Shown here in pieces: positions 1 to 8,098 of a stretch of 64,000 bases of DNA; positions within the stretch are counted from its first letter, which is position 1, and the number at the start of each line of letters is the position of its first letter. A model generated the notes under the pieces. That model had not been told where the DNA came from, did not search any database, and saw nothing but the letters and a program-made list of their open reading frames with translations. The position numbers were made by a program, and so were the translations under genes. The stretch is from assembly GCF_963378105.1 (NCBI RefSeq), contig NZ_OY726398.1, forward strand, positions 992,001-1,056,000, written 5' to 3'. Origin of the DNA: Mycolicibacter sp. MU0102. Lineage in GTDB: Bacteria; Actinomycetota; Actinomycetes; Mycobacteriales; Mycobacteriaceae.

Positions 1-2
1 AG

Positions 3-398
3 ACCGCCGTGCTGCAGGCCGGTGTGGGTGACGGGTCGGTGCTGGCCTGGTGCCTGGTGGGCGGCGCGGTGGTGACGAGTCTGCTGACGCTGTATGTGCT
101 GGCGCGGGTGTGGACCATGGCGTTTTGGCGCCGCCGCGTCGACGCCCCCGAGGGAGAGCTGGTGCTTGCCGCTCCGCCGGTGCTGCTTGACGACGTCGGC
201 GACGTTGCCTACAACGACCGTGATGACGTCGGAAAGATGCCGACGTGGATGGTGGTCCCGACGCTCGCGCTGATCGCGCTGGGCCTGTCGCTGAGCGTTC
301 TGGCCGGCCCGATTTTCGCCTACACCGAGCGGGCGGCGGCCGAGGTTCTGGACCGGGGCGAATACATCTCGACCGTCTTGTCGGTGGGTACACCATGA
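3..398 (+). CDS. mrpD: Mrp Na+/H+ antiporter subunit D, 3' end (partial)
   Basis: C-terminal part of a proton-translocating MrpD/NuoN-like membrane subunit; the reading frame is open to the left edge, so the start lies outside the window. The visible part has a transmembrane segment ending in a VLARVWTMAFW-type stretch, a soluble loop, and a final transmembrane helix around VVPTLALIALGLSLSV. The stop overlaps the start of mrpE by ATGA. The identity rests mainly on the following mrpE-F-G genes, because only the tail is visible. The complex exchanges monovalent cations for protons across the cytoplasmic membrane. Confidence 0.8.
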   Translation, partial: TAVLQAGVGDGSVLAWCLVGGAVVTSLLTLYVLARVWTMAFWRRRVDAPEGELVLAAPPVLLDDVGDVAYNDRDDVGKMPTWMVVPTLALIALGLSLSVLAGPIFAYTERAAAEVLDRGEYISTVLSVGTP

Positions 399-922
399 GG
401 GCCCTCGCGCTGAGGATCTTCGCGGTGTCCGCACTGGCGACCGTGTGGGTGCTGTTGTGGGGCCGCTTCACAATCCCCAACATCATCACGGGAATCCTGG
501 TCGCGATCGTGATCATGGTTTTGCTGCCGATGCCGCCGGTGCCGGTACAGGGCCGGGTGCATTTGGTGCCGTTGGTGAGGCTGTTGGGGCTGTTCACCTG
601 GTACCTGATGGAGTCCAGCATTCAATTGATGTGGCTGGCGGTCCGACCCGGGCCGCCGCCGCTCACCGGGGTGCTACGGGTGCCGCTGACCATCAAATCC
701 GACCTGGTTTTGGTGCTGGCCGCCAACATCACCACATTGATTCCCGGATCGATGGTGCTGGAGATCGATCAGGTGCGCCGCATTCTGTATTGCCATGTGA
801 TCGATGTCGGGTCTGCGCCGGCGGTCGAACGTTTCTTTCAGCAGGTAGCGCAGGTGGAGCGACTGTTGATCGCCGCGTTCGAGCGTGACGAAGAGTGGCT
901 GCCGGCGGGAGTAGACGCATGA
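395..922 (+). CDS. mrpE: Mrp Na+/H+ antiporter subunit E
   Basis: 175-residue MrpE/MnhE family protein, an accessory membrane subunit of the multisubunit monovalent cation/proton antiporter. It has N-terminal hydrophobic helices (about residues 5-45), a further hydrophobic stretch near 60-80, and a C-terminal soluble part. The segment TTLIPGSMVLEI is characteristic of the family. The ATG at 395 overlaps the mrpD stop (ATGA), and its own stop overlaps mrpF the same way, which indicates translational coupling in one operon. Confidence 0.9.
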   Translation: MRALALRIFAVSALATVWVLLWGRFTIPNIITGILVAIVIMVLLPMPPVPVQGRVHLVPLVRLLGLFTWYLMESSIQLMWLAVRPGPPPLTGVLRVPLTIKSDLVLVLAANITTLIPGSMVLEIDQVRRILYCHVIDVGSAPAVERFFQQVAQVERLLIAAFERDEEWLPAGVDA

Positions 923-1200
923 ACGTGATCTGGGGAACGGCGGGCGTGCTGTTGGGCTTCGCCGCCGTCATCACCATGTATCGGCTGCTGGCCGGGCCCA
1001 GCACCTTGGACCGGCTGGTGGCGCTGGACACGCTGGCCGCGATGACCATGTGCGGTATCGGTATCTGGGCTGCGGTCAGCCGGGACACCACCGTGACCTA
1101 CAGCCTCGCGGCACTGGCGCTGGTCGGCTTCATCGGGTCGGTGAGCGTGGCACGCTTCCGGGTTCCCGACGACGCACCTGACCTGGGGAGGCAACCGTGA
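919..1200 (+). CDS. mrpF: Mrp Na+/H+ antiporter subunit F
   Basis: 93-residue, three-helix MrpF/MnhF protein. The motif YRLLAGPSTLDRLVALD, with conserved GP and DR residues, is typical of the family and is followed by two more hydrophobic segments. The ATG at 919 overlaps the mrpE stop (ATGA), and the stop overlaps the GTG start of mrpG (GTGA). It is a small structural subunit of the antiporter complex in the cytoplasmic membrane. Confidence 0.92.
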   Translation: MNVIWGTAGVLLGFAAVITMYRLLAGPSTLDRLVALDTLAAMTMCGIGIWAAVSRDTTVTYSLAALALVGFIGSVSVARFRVPDDAPDLGRQP

Positions 1201-1544
1201 TCCTGCTCGACGTGCTCGCCGGGGTGCTGGTGCTCGCCGGTTCGGTGCTGGCGCTGACGGCGGCTATTGGAGTGGTGCGGTTCCCCGACACCTTGGCCCG
1301 GATGCACTCGGCCACCAAGCCGCAGGTGTTGGGCCTGTTGCTGGTGCTCTTCGGTGCGTTGATCCGGCTCCGCGGCAGCCACGACGCCGGAATGGTGACG
1401 GTGAGCATCCTGTTCACCCTGATCACCGCGCCGGTGGTCGCACACCGGGTGGGTCGGCTGGCCTATCAGGAGCAGGACATGACCGAGGTGCTGAGCGTCG
1501 ACCAGCTCGGCGAGCTGACCGAGGACGATCAGCTGCCGCTGTGA
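1197..1544 (+). CDS. mrpG: Mrp Na+/H+ antiporter subunit G
   Basis: 115-residue MrpG/MnhG family protein and last gene of the antiporter operon. It has three hydrophobic segments and the family signature RFPDTLARMHSATKPQVLG near residues 26-44. The start is GTG, overlapping the mrpF stop (GTGA). The C-terminal tail (about residues 90-115) is acidic and longer than the membrane core needs. The 3' end overlaps by 16 bases the end of the convergent methyltransferase gene. Confidence 0.92.
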   Translation: MILLDVLAGVLVLAGSVLALTAAIGVVRFPDTLARMHSATKPQVLGLLLVLFGALIRLRGSHDAGMVTVSILFTLITAPVVAHRVGRLAYQEQDMTEVLSVDQLGELTEDDQLPL

Positions 1545-2146
1545 GCGGGGCGTAGCACCGCGACCAGGAAGTCGGAGTCCGCGGTGAAGGGCCGCAGGTC
1601 CCAGGTGGCCAGCAGGAGATCGTTCGCGAAACCGGCGGCCGACGCGTCGCGCAGGAACTGATCGAAGTCGTAGTCCCGGTTGGCGCCGAAGCCGATCACG
1701 GTCCGGCCGTCGTCGGCGCAGTGGGCGCGCAACCGGCGCAGGATCTCCGCGCGCGTGCTCGGGGCCACAAATGCCATGACGTTGCCCGCCGACACGATGA
1801 GGTCGAACGGTTCGGAGATGCCGCGGGCGGGCAGGTCGAGCTCGGCGAGGTCGCCCACGAGATAGCGCGGTCCGGGATAGTCCTGCTCGGCGGCCTCGAT
1901 GAGCTCCGGGTCGACGTCGACACCGACCACGTCGTGGCCGCACTTGGCCAGGACGCCAGCGACCCGTCCGGGGCCGCAGCCGGCGTCGAGGATGCGGGCG
2001 CCACGGGACGCCATCGCGTCGATCAGGCGCGCTTCGCCGGCCAGATCGTTACCGGCGCGGGCCATCTCGCGGAAGCGTTCGATATACCACTGCGAATGCC
2101 CGGGATCGGCGGCGACTTTCTGCATCCAGAGGCTCTGCTCGACCAT
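1529..2146 (-). CDS. class I SAM-dependent methyltransferase
   Basis: 205-residue Rossmann-fold methyltransferase. Motif I is ARILDAGCGPGRV (about residues 50-62), followed by an acidic motif II residue in VVGVDVDPELI and a motif III region DLIVSAGNVMAF. It probably transfers a methyl group from S-adenosylmethionine to a small molecule; the substrate cannot be read from the sequence. It starts at an ATG 21 bases downstream of the LpqN-like gene on the same strand, so it may be the last gene of that operon. It ends convergently inside the mrpG tail. Confidence 0.8.
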   Translation of the reverse strand: MVEQSLWMQKVAADPGHSQWYIERFREMARAGNDLAGEARLIDAMASRGARILDAGCGPGRVAGVLAKCGHDVVGVDVDPELIEAAEQDYPGPRYLVGDLAELDLPARGISEPFDLIVSAGNVMAFVAPSTRAEILRRLRAHCADDGRTVIGFGANRDYDFDQFLRDASAAGFANDLLLATWDLRPFTADSDFLVAVLRPAHSGS

Positions 2147-2167
2147 GAGTTCATTCTCCCAGGGGCG

Positions 2168-2674
2168 TCACGGGGTGGGCAGGCGGACTTCCACCGAATC
2201 CAGCAGGGCCTGTTTTGCGGCGATGTAGTGCGGGTTGTCGGCGTCGGTGGTCTGCAAGGTGACCGTGATCGCCCAGATCCTGGCCTTGGTGTTCTGCACG
2301 GCGATGAGCAGGCCGGTGGCGGGTCGGCCCTGCAGGTTGTAGGAGATCGTTCTGCTCGGAAAGCCCGACACCGTGCCTGCGATGTCGGTGTCGAGGTCAC
2401 CGACGAGGTCGATGACCGCGGCGCGCTCCTTGGCCAGGGCCTGCGCCGGCAGTCCCACCTGGCCGGTGAGCTCTTCGCACGTCACTACCGCGTTGGGGGT
2501 GAAACCGTGCCGTCGCAGTTCCTGGTTGTAGAGCACGCCGCGCACCGGCGGCGATTCGTTGCTGGGCAGGAACTCCCAACCCGGGGGCCGGGGGAGGGTG
2601 ATCGTCGGTTCGTCGATGTCGCGGGGATCCAAGATGATCGATCCCTCGGCGGGTGCGTGACCGGAATTTTCCAC
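2168..2674 (-). CDS. LpqN/LpqT-like protein lacking a signal peptide
   Basis: 168-residue protein resembling the mycobacterial Lpp-LpqN family, based on the pattern GWEFLPSNESPPVRGVLYN, the long beta-rich core and the ending ALLDSVEVRLP. Unlike LpqN or LpqT there is no signal peptide and no lipobox: the GTG at 2674, with a strong AAGGAG site six bases upstream, gives the N-terminus MENSGHAPAEGS. It should therefore stay in the cytoplasm. It lies 10 bases after the small membrane protein gene, in an operon with the glycine-zipper protein and the DUF2563 gene. Function is unknown; a chaperone role is proposed in the findings. Confidence 0.65.
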   Translation of the reverse strand: MENSGHAPAEGSIILDPRDIDEPTITLPRPPGWEFLPSNESPPVRGVLYNQELRRHGFTPNAVVTCEELTGQVGLPAQALAKERAAVIDLVGDLDTDIAGTVSGFPSRTISYNLQGRPATGLLIAVQNTKARIWAITVTLQTTDADNPHYIAAKQALLDSVEVRLPTP

Positions 2675-2684
2675 TGACAACTCC

Positions 2685-2924
2685 TTATCGCCCGGGCCGC
2701 CAGAGCTTGCGGAGGTAAACGCCGCCGAAGCTGAGGTAGGAAAGGATCGCTCCAGCGACGACCGCACCGATCAGGTCCGTCGTCTCTGGGCTCTTCATCG
2801 AGCTGTAGAACGCAAACGCGAACAAGGCGGCGGACACCATCGGTCCGATGAGCCAAAAGAGCCACTTGGACCACGCGTCCTTGCGGGGATCGACCGGGAC
2901 TCCGATGAGAAGCATCACCACCAA
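2685..2924 (-). CDS. small membrane protein, possible immunity protein
   Basis: Short hydrophobic protein of 79 residues from a TTG at 2924. It has a predicted membrane helix at the very N-terminus, a polar loop rich in DPRKDAWSK, then helices around WLFWLIGPMVSAALFAFAF and IGAVVAGAILSYLSF. No good ribosome-binding site precedes the TTG. The frame stays open upstream, and an AGGGAG at 2965-2970 sits seven bases before an ATC codon at 2957-2955; starting there would complete the first helix (90 residues). It lies directly after the glycine-zipper protein gene, as immunity genes of pore-forming effectors often do. No family recognised. Confidence 0.6.
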   Translation of the reverse strand: MVVMLLIGVPVDPRKDAWSKWLFWLIGPMVSAALFAFAFYSSMKSPETTDLIGAVVAGAILSYLSFGGVYLRKLWRPGR

Positions 2925-2986
2925 ACCGACCCCGATGATGCCGTTTGCGCTACTGATGATCGATCTCCCTTACCGGTGTGCCCAGC

Positions 2987-4417
2987 TCAGCCGAACAATC
3001 CATGCCAGACATTCGAAATTCCTTCGCCCACATGCTTACCGAACTCGCTGCCGACGAGGCCGCCGACAACCGCTCCGGTGCCGGCACCGAGGACCGCACC
3101 AATGGCAGTTCCCGGTCCGGGGCCGAAGAAGGTGCCGACCACGGCCCCGATCTCCGCGCCGGTCTCCGCGCCCAGTCCGGCGCCCACCAGACCGCCGGTG
3201 ACATCACCGGCGGTTTTGGGGACGACGTCCACCAAGGCGGTGCTCAAGGAGACCCCATTGTTCAGATCGTTCTGGATCTCCATGGCCCCGTTCGCCACGG
3301 TGATGACGTTGCCCGCCATTCCTAGGCGTTTACCGAACTTCTCGACTCCCTCCATGGCTTGGGAAACCGGGACACCGCCGGGAATGGCGGGGTTCGGCGA
3401 CCCGCCCGGTGCGAACGCCGGCAGGTCTGGCCGGACCCAGGGAGCATTTGCCTGGCCACCGGCCGAGGCGAGGCCGTCCCCGACGTTCCCCCATTTGCCG
3501 TTGATCTCCGTCGGCTTGGTCGGGGTAGGTGGCGGGCCCTGAGGCCGGGTCATCACCGGCGTGCCCGGTGGCACCCACGGCGTGGCGGCCCCGGCGCCGC
3601 CGTCCCCGGCCTTGCCGTCCGGCGTTCCGGGGGCTTGGCCATTGGCGCCGCCATTGCCGCCGGCGCCACCATCGGCTCCCGCCGGGGTACCACCTGCCGG
3701 CGGCGTCTGCCCGGCACCACCGTCGGCTTGACCGTTGGGTGTGCCGTTAGTTGGGCTGGCGGTTCCCGGAGCCCCGTTGCCGGCTGCCGGCTCGCTGTCG
3801 GCATCGAACTTGCGTACCGCGACGTCGGGGTCGTAGCCGTCCTTGACCCGCAGGTTGGTCAGGGCCTGCTTCAGGGTCTTGGAGTAGTCGTTGCGGAAAA
3901 ACGTCTCGTTGTGCAGGGCAGTCTCGGTGTCGGCCTTGGCTGCATGACGAACATTCTCGATATCGGCGTCGCGATCCAGGCCCTGGTTCTCCAGGTCGAG
4001 GTAGTGGCCGATCAGATAGTCGGCAGTCCCCAGGTTCTCATTGAGTGACTTGATGTTGCCCCGCGAGGTTGCCCGGGCCTGAGCCAGGGCGGCAGCGATG
4101 GTCTCCAGGTCGGCGGCGATCTGACCGAGCTGCTCATTGGTGGCATGCAGGCTGTCTTTGACGCGCTGCACCTCGGCCCCGTTGTTGATGGGTTGCTCGC
4201 CGTTTTCGCGGTTGTACTGCGTGAAGTGTTCTTGGGCGGCGCGGAAGGACTCTTCGGCGGCGGTGGCCGAACCGGCGGCGGAGTGGAAGGCCTGGGCCAA
4301 GAAGTTGATCTGGGTGGGGCTGCCGGCCTGCAGACTGTCGTCGATCGCCCACGGATCACCACCGGCCTGCGCGACGAGGTCGTCGACGTTCAGGTGCTGC
4401 AGGGTGGGACGACTCAC
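2987..4417 (-). CDS. putative secreted effector: helical N-terminus, disordered linker, glycine-zipper C-terminus
   Basis: 476-residue protein. Residues 1-200 are mostly helical and resemble, from memory, the N-terminal region shared by the M. tuberculosis Rv2082/Rv3899c-type proteins (opening MSRPTLQHLNVDDLVAQAGG). Residues about 205-345 are a Gly/Pro/Ala-rich linker. Residues about 350-476 contain a hydrophobic glycine zipper (GLVGAGLGAETGAEIGAVVG and following GAVLGAGTGAVVGG) of the kind that inserts in or spans membranes in many polymorphic toxins. There is no N-terminal signal peptide. The start ATG overlaps the stop of the DUF2563 gene (ATGA), so the two are translationally coupled; a small membrane protein follows. 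Toxin activity is inference. Confidence 0.75.
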   Translation of the reverse strand: MSRPTLQHLNVDDLVAQAGGDPWAIDDSLQAGSPTQINFLAQAFHSAAGSATAAEESFRAAQEHFTQYNRENGEQPINNGAEVQRVKDSLHATNEQLGQIAADLETIAAALAQARATSRGNIKSLNENLGTADYLIGHYLDLENQGLDRDADIENVRHAAKADTETALHNETFFRNDYSKTLKQALTNLRVKDGYDPDVAVRKFDADSEPAAGNGAPGTASPTNGTPNGQADGGAGQTPPAGGTPAGADGGAGGNGGANGQAPGTPDGKAGDGGAGAATPWVPPGTPVMTRPQGPPPTPTKPTEINGKWGNVGDGLASAGGQANAPWVRPDLPAFAPGGSPNPAIPGGVPVSQAMEGVEKFGKRLGMAGNVITVANGAMEIQNDLNNGVSLSTALVDVVPKTAGDVTGGLVGAGLGAETGAEIGAVVGTFFGPGPGTAIGAVLGAGTGAVVGGLVGSEFGKHVGEGISNVWHGLFG

Positions 4418-4725
4418 TGTTGGGGGCCGGCGACGTCCCGCAACAGTTTGGCGTTGTGGTTGTCCATCTCGGTAAAGCCGGCGGCGGCGGTGCGCACGTT
4501 CTCGGCGATGCCGGTGAGGTTCTGGTGGTGGCCCTGCAAGGCGTCGCGATGACTGTCCTTGGCGCTGCCCAACGCGGCGTGGAAACCGTGCGCGTCATCG
4601 AAATCGCCGAACATCTTGGCGGTCACGCCGGCCACGTCGAGACGCTGAGCCCCGTCATTGGCGTGCCCGCCGGCGTCGTCGGACACATTTGCTCCGGTGC
4701 GCAACACATGGGGGTTGACGTGCAT
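4414..4725 (-). CDS. DUF2563-like small helical protein, partner of the downstream effector
   Basis: 103-residue, largely helical protein starting MHVNPHVLRTGANVSDDAG, which matches the mycobacterial DUF2563 pattern (early NP/LRxGA motif, a later LRDVA tail), recalled as the Rv0027/Rv3753c type. The ATG at 4725 has a GGAAGGTGG ribosome-binding site upstream. The stop overlaps the start of the 476-residue protein. Small WXG100-like helical proteins encoded immediately before larger ESX substrates often form a heterodimer with them, so a secretion-partner role is likely but inferred. Confidence 0.7.
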   Translation of the reverse strand: MHVNPHVLRTGANVSDDAGGHANDGAQRLDVAGVTAKMFGDFDDAHGFHAALGSAKDSHRDALQGHHQNLTGIAENVRTAAAGFTEMDNHNAKLLRDVAGPQQ

Positions 4726-4910
4726 CGCCTGCCACCTTCCGTCCGCGTGTGTCGAGGTCAAAGCCTACCGACGCGGGCTGAACCGTCAATTCACCCGCAG
4801 CAGATTCGGCCAGAAGCAAGGGAAAACCCTGTTTCGTCACCGGGCGGCGAATCCTAGATTCGGCCTAGCGGGATTGCGGGAGGTAGGTCGGGAGGGAAGG
4901 AGCGCCAGCC

Positions 4911-5267
4911 GTGAGCCTGAAAGGTGTTGTCGTTGCGGCGGCCCTGGTCGGCACCGCCGTCGAGGTGTTCAACCCGAGCGGGCCGGGACCACTGTCGGGT
5001 TCCTACACCATGACCATCACCGACGGCGCCGGAATCGTCCGGGCCGGGTCTGCCTACCCCTGGTTTTTGTCCCCGTGCGGCCCAGGCTGTCTCAATGTCC
5101 GCGACACCGCCATCGGCTGGGACAAGGATGCCCACCTCGAGGGCAACAGGTGGGTATGGACCATCGATGACGGGAAGCTGACCCATTCCTTCGATCAGAA
5201 AACCCTGGCCGGGAAACTGGCCGGCCCGTCAACCACCATCTGGTGGGTGTTGACCAAGAACGCCTGA
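4911..5267 (+). CDS. secreted mycobacterial protein of unknown function
   Basis: 118-residue protein starting at a GTG preceded by GGAAGGAG. A hydrophobic N-terminus (VVVAAALVGTAVEVF) can act as a signal sequence. The mature part is beta-rich with GSYTMTITD near residues 29-37 and a CGPGC cysteine pair near 56-60, then a Trp-rich end (IWWVLTK). This arrangement resembles small secreted proteins common in mycobacteria, but no function is known. It is divergent from the DUF2563 cassette and separated from it by 185 bases. Confidence 0.6.
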   Translation: MSLKGVVVAAALVGTAVEVFNPSGPGPLSGSYTMTITDGAGIVRAGSAYPWFLSPCGPGCLNVRDTAIGWDKDAHLEGNRWVWTIDDGKLTHSFDQKTLAGKLAGPSTTIWWVLTKNA

Positions 5268-5278
5268 CAGCGGCCCGG

Positions 5279-6193
5279 TCACACCAGCGGGCGACCGGCG
5301 CGGATACGGCGGTCGAGGTCCCACAGGATCAGGTTGAACGGGAAGCCGCGCAAGAACTGCGGCAGCAGGTTGTTGATTCCGCGAAGAACGCCCATCAACC
5401 GGTCGAACCGACGTTGCTTGTCGGGGCCCCACGGCAGCTGCATCTCGTCGCGGAAGCGCTGCGGAAGGAAGCCGGTGGTGATCAGCGTCGCGATCCGTTC
5501 GTTCGTCCGCTGCAACGGGCCGGGCAGGGTCAGGCCCCGCAGCCGGCTCGCCGCGATTGGTTTCAGGTATTCGCGGACGGCGTCATCGATGTGCACCTTG
5601 TCCAGCTGGTCCTGCCAGTACTGGTCAAAGGCGGCCCGATCGGCCGGCCACATGTCCTCGGGCACCTGCAGCATGGTGGCCATCGCCTTGCCCTCATTGT
5701 GGTAATGCCGGTCGGCGTGCTCGTCGTCCATTTCACCGAGGAAGATGCGGTGGATGTCGACGTTGCCCTTGTACAGGCAGGCGCCCACCCACAGCTGCAG
5801 GTCACGGTCGAATGCGTTGTACTTCACCGGGCTGTCGCCCGTGGAGCGAACCTGACGGTGGGCACTGTTGACCGCCTCGCGGAACGCGGCCTTCTGCGCG
5901 TCGCTGCCCTGGGTGGAGACCACCAGGTAGGTGAACGTGGTGCGAGCCCGCTTGATCGGATGCCGGTCAACTCGGCCGCTTTCGACCTTGCTCTCCATCA
6001 CGCCGTAGCCCACCCCGGGCCGCGCCAGCTGCATGATCACGTTGGCGGGGCCGGCCAACAGCGCCACGCCCATCATCATGTTGTCGTCGCAGGTGACTTG
6101 CGGCAGCCAGGAGCGTCGGCGTGGGGCGGGGTGCGCGCCCAGCGAGTCGTTCACCGAACGCTCCACCAAGGGAATCGGCTCGCTGATTGTCAT
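5279..6193 (-). CDS. DUF2236 (MpaB/rubber oxygenase-type) family protein
   Basis: 304-residue protein of the DUF2236 family of haem-dependent oxygenases. The family pattern is visible: MMMGVALLAGPANVIMQLARPGVGYGV near the N-terminus, TFTYLVVSTQG, HRQVRST and the His-rich DDEHADRHYHNEGKA region. In M. tuberculosis a similar gene (Rv0276) sits beside a TetR gene, as here with the divergent TetR gene 68 bases away. The natural substrate is unknown. The start ATG at 6193 is the first in frame. Confidence 0.8.
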   Translation of the reverse strand: MTISEPIPLVERSVNDSLGAHPAPRRRSWLPQVTCDDNMMMGVALLAGPANVIMQLARPGVGYGVMESKVESGRVDRHPIKRARTTFTYLVVSTQGSDAQKAAFREAVNSAHRQVRSTGDSPVKYNAFDRDLQLWVGACLYKGNVDIHRIFLGEMDDEHADRHYHNEGKAMATMLQVPEDMWPADRAAFDQYWQDQLDKVHIDDAVREYLKPIAASRLRGLTLPGPLQRTNERIATLITTGFLPQRFRDEMQLPWGPDKQRRFDRLMGVLRGINNLLPQFLRGFPFNLILWDLDRRIRAGRPLV

Positions 6194-6261
6194 TACTGCA
6201 CCTCGCTGATTGTGAGAACGTCGGTTTCCTGATATTGCCCAGCTGAGAGCCCGGTGTCAAG

Positions 6262-6897
6262 ATGGTGGACGTGGTTTCCGCCGTTCCCGAGCGTCCCTAC
6301 CGAGGCGTGCAAGCAGCCGACCGGCTGGCCGAGCGCCGAGAACGCCTGCTAGCTGCCGGTCTCGATGTGCTGGGCGCCCACGAGTTGATCGAGTTGACCG
6401 TGCGAGGGATCTGCCACCGGGCCGGTGTGGCGTCACGGTATTTCTATGAGAGTTTCGCCGACAAGGACGAGTTCGTGGCCGCGGTGTTCGACTGGGTGGT
6501 CGGTGACCTGGCGGCCAGCACCCAGGCCGCCGTGGCCGCGGTGCCTTCTGCCGAGCAGACCCGGGCCGGCATGGCCCACCTGGTGTCTGCCATTGCCGGG
6601 GACGCCCGCGTCGGCCGAATGCTGTTCAGCACGCAGCTGACCAATGCGCTGCTGGTGCGCAAACGCGCTGAATCCAGTGCACTGTTCGCGATGTTGTCCG
6701 GCCGGCACGTGCAGAACGTATTGCGGGTGCCGGGCAACGACCGCATCAAGGCGGTCGCGCATTTCGTGGTCGGCGGGGTGGCTCAGACAATCGGTGCCTG
6801 GCTGGCCGAGGATATCGAGCTGGCGCCGGCTCAACTGGTGGACCAGCTGACCGCGCTGCTGGGCCAACTCGACGACCCGGCGCTGTTCCGGAGTTGA
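6262..6897 (+). CDS. TetR family transcriptional regulator
   Basis: 211-residue one-component repressor. The helix-turn-helix lies at about residues 40-65 (ELTVRGICHRAGVASRYFYESFADKDEF), followed by a ligand-binding helical domain. It is divergent from the DUF2236 gene and probably controls it from the 68-base shared intergenic region, as is usual for this family. The ligand is unknown. Confidence 0.85.
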   Translation: MVDVVSAVPERPYRGVQAADRLAERRERLLAAGLDVLGAHELIELTVRGICHRAGVASRYFYESFADKDEFVAAVFDWVVGDLAASTQAAVAAVPSAEQTRAGMAHLVSAIAGDARVGRMLFSTQLTNALLVRKRAESSALFAMLSGRHVQNVLRVPGNDRIKAVAHFVVGGVAQTIGAWLAEDIELAPAQLVDQLTALLGQLDDPALFRS

Positions 6898-6913
6898 GTC
6901 CGATGGCCAGCGG

Positions 6914-8098
6914 CTAGGCCAGCTCCTGCGCTATCGCATCGAAGGCACGCAGGGTGTCGGACAACATCCGCGAGTCGGCAGCGTAGGACTGGGTGGACAC
7001 CTTGGCGCCGACCACCTCCGCCGCTCGATCGACGTAGATCAGCTGGCCGCACATGCCTTGGCACAACACCACGGTGTTGCCCGGGTAGGGGAACCACACC
7101 TGATTGCGGTACATCCCGCCGGGCATTCCGGTGTCCTCCGGGCTGGCGGCGAACGCCTGACGCGAGTCGGGACCGCCGTCGAGTGTGTCAGCGATCCACG
7201 CCGCCGGCACCACCTGTCGGCCGGTCAACGAGACACCGTGGCGGGAGAGCAGCGACCCGAACCGGATCAGGTCGGTCAGGCAGGCGCTGATGCCGCCGTC
7301 GAAGAATCCGGTGCCTACCGGGTCCACGCCGATGGTCGCGTCACATTGCGCACCGATGCGGCTCCACAGCAGTTCCGACATCAGATCGGGCATCCGCTGG
7401 CCGCCGGCGACCTCGCAGATCCAGCCCAGCACGTCGGTTTCGCAAGACCGGTATTCGAATGGGCCGCCGTGCTGCGACTTCTGCCGCAGCGTCAGCAGGA
7501 AGTCACGCAGGGTGGCCGGACTGTCCTCGCTGCCTTTGGCGGCCCACCCGACCGCCTGGTCGAGGGCGTGTATCTCCGCGGTCGGGTGCAGGTAATTGTC
7601 CGAGAAGGCGATGCCCGATCTCATATCCAGCAGGTGGCGCACCGTCGCCCCGGCGTAGCCGCAGTCGGCCAGGGCAGGCACGTAGCTGGTGACCGGTGCG
7701 TCGAGAGCCATCGCCCCAGAACCGTGCAGCGCGCCGACGACGGCGGCCACCATCGACTTGCTCACCGAGAACAGCAGATGCCGAGTGTGTGCCAGCATGG
7801 CACCCCGGTACTCCTCGGCCACCAGCGCGCCACGGTGGGCGACGGCCCACCCGTCGGTTGCAGTGGTGTCCATGACGGCACCGACGGTGGTGGCGCCCCC
7901 CTCGGTGGTGGTCACCGGGATCGCGGCCAGTTCGGCGCCGGTCGCCGGCAACGCCGCGACGGGCCCGGTCCCACGCGCAATCACCGCGGTCGGCACGAAG
8001 TCTTCGACGTGCTGAAACGACCACCGCGCATAGGGCTCGGACAGCCAGTTGTCCAGGGAGATCCCGGCCGGGCGGCGACCGGGCGCGGCGTCGCTCAC
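6914..8098 (-). CDS. beta-lactamase-family serine hydrolase
   Basis: 394-residue class C beta-lactamase/6-aminohexanoate-dimer-hydrolase-like enzyme. The catalytic SxxK is S111-V-S-K114 in LLFSVSKSM, a Tyr-containing second motif is in FEYRSCETDVLGW, and SGIAFSDNY is conserved nearby. No signal peptide is seen, so it should act in the cytoplasm on an amide or ester. The GTG start at 8098 overlaps the stop of the ATP-grasp gene (GTGA), so the two are cotranslated. The frame remains open upstream, but that part is a shadow of the ATP-grasp gene. Confidence 0.85.
   Translation of the reverse strand: MSDAAPGRRPAGISLDNWLSEPYARWSFQHVEDFVPTAVIARGTGPVAALPATGAELAAIPVTTTEGGATTVGAVMDTTATDGWAVAHRGALVAEEYRGAMLAHTRHLLFSVSKSMVAAVVGALHGSGAMALDAPVTSYVPALADCGYAGATVRHLLDMRSGIAFSDNYLHPTAEIHALDQAVGWAAKGSEDSPATLRDFLLTLRQKSQHGGPFEYRSCETDVLGWICEVAGGQRMPDLMSELLWSRIGAQCDATIGVDPVGTGFFDGGISACLTDLIRFGSLLSRHGVSLTGRQVVPAAWIADTLDGGPDSRQAFAASPEDTGMPGGMYRNQVWFPYPGNTVVLCQGMCGQLIYVDRAAEVVGAKVSTQSYAADSRMLSDTLRAFDAIAQELA

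Noticed and set aside
2168..2674. Lipoprotein LpqN/LpqT
   Set aside because: No signal peptide or lipobox from the well-supported GTG start; only the fold-family resemblance is kept.
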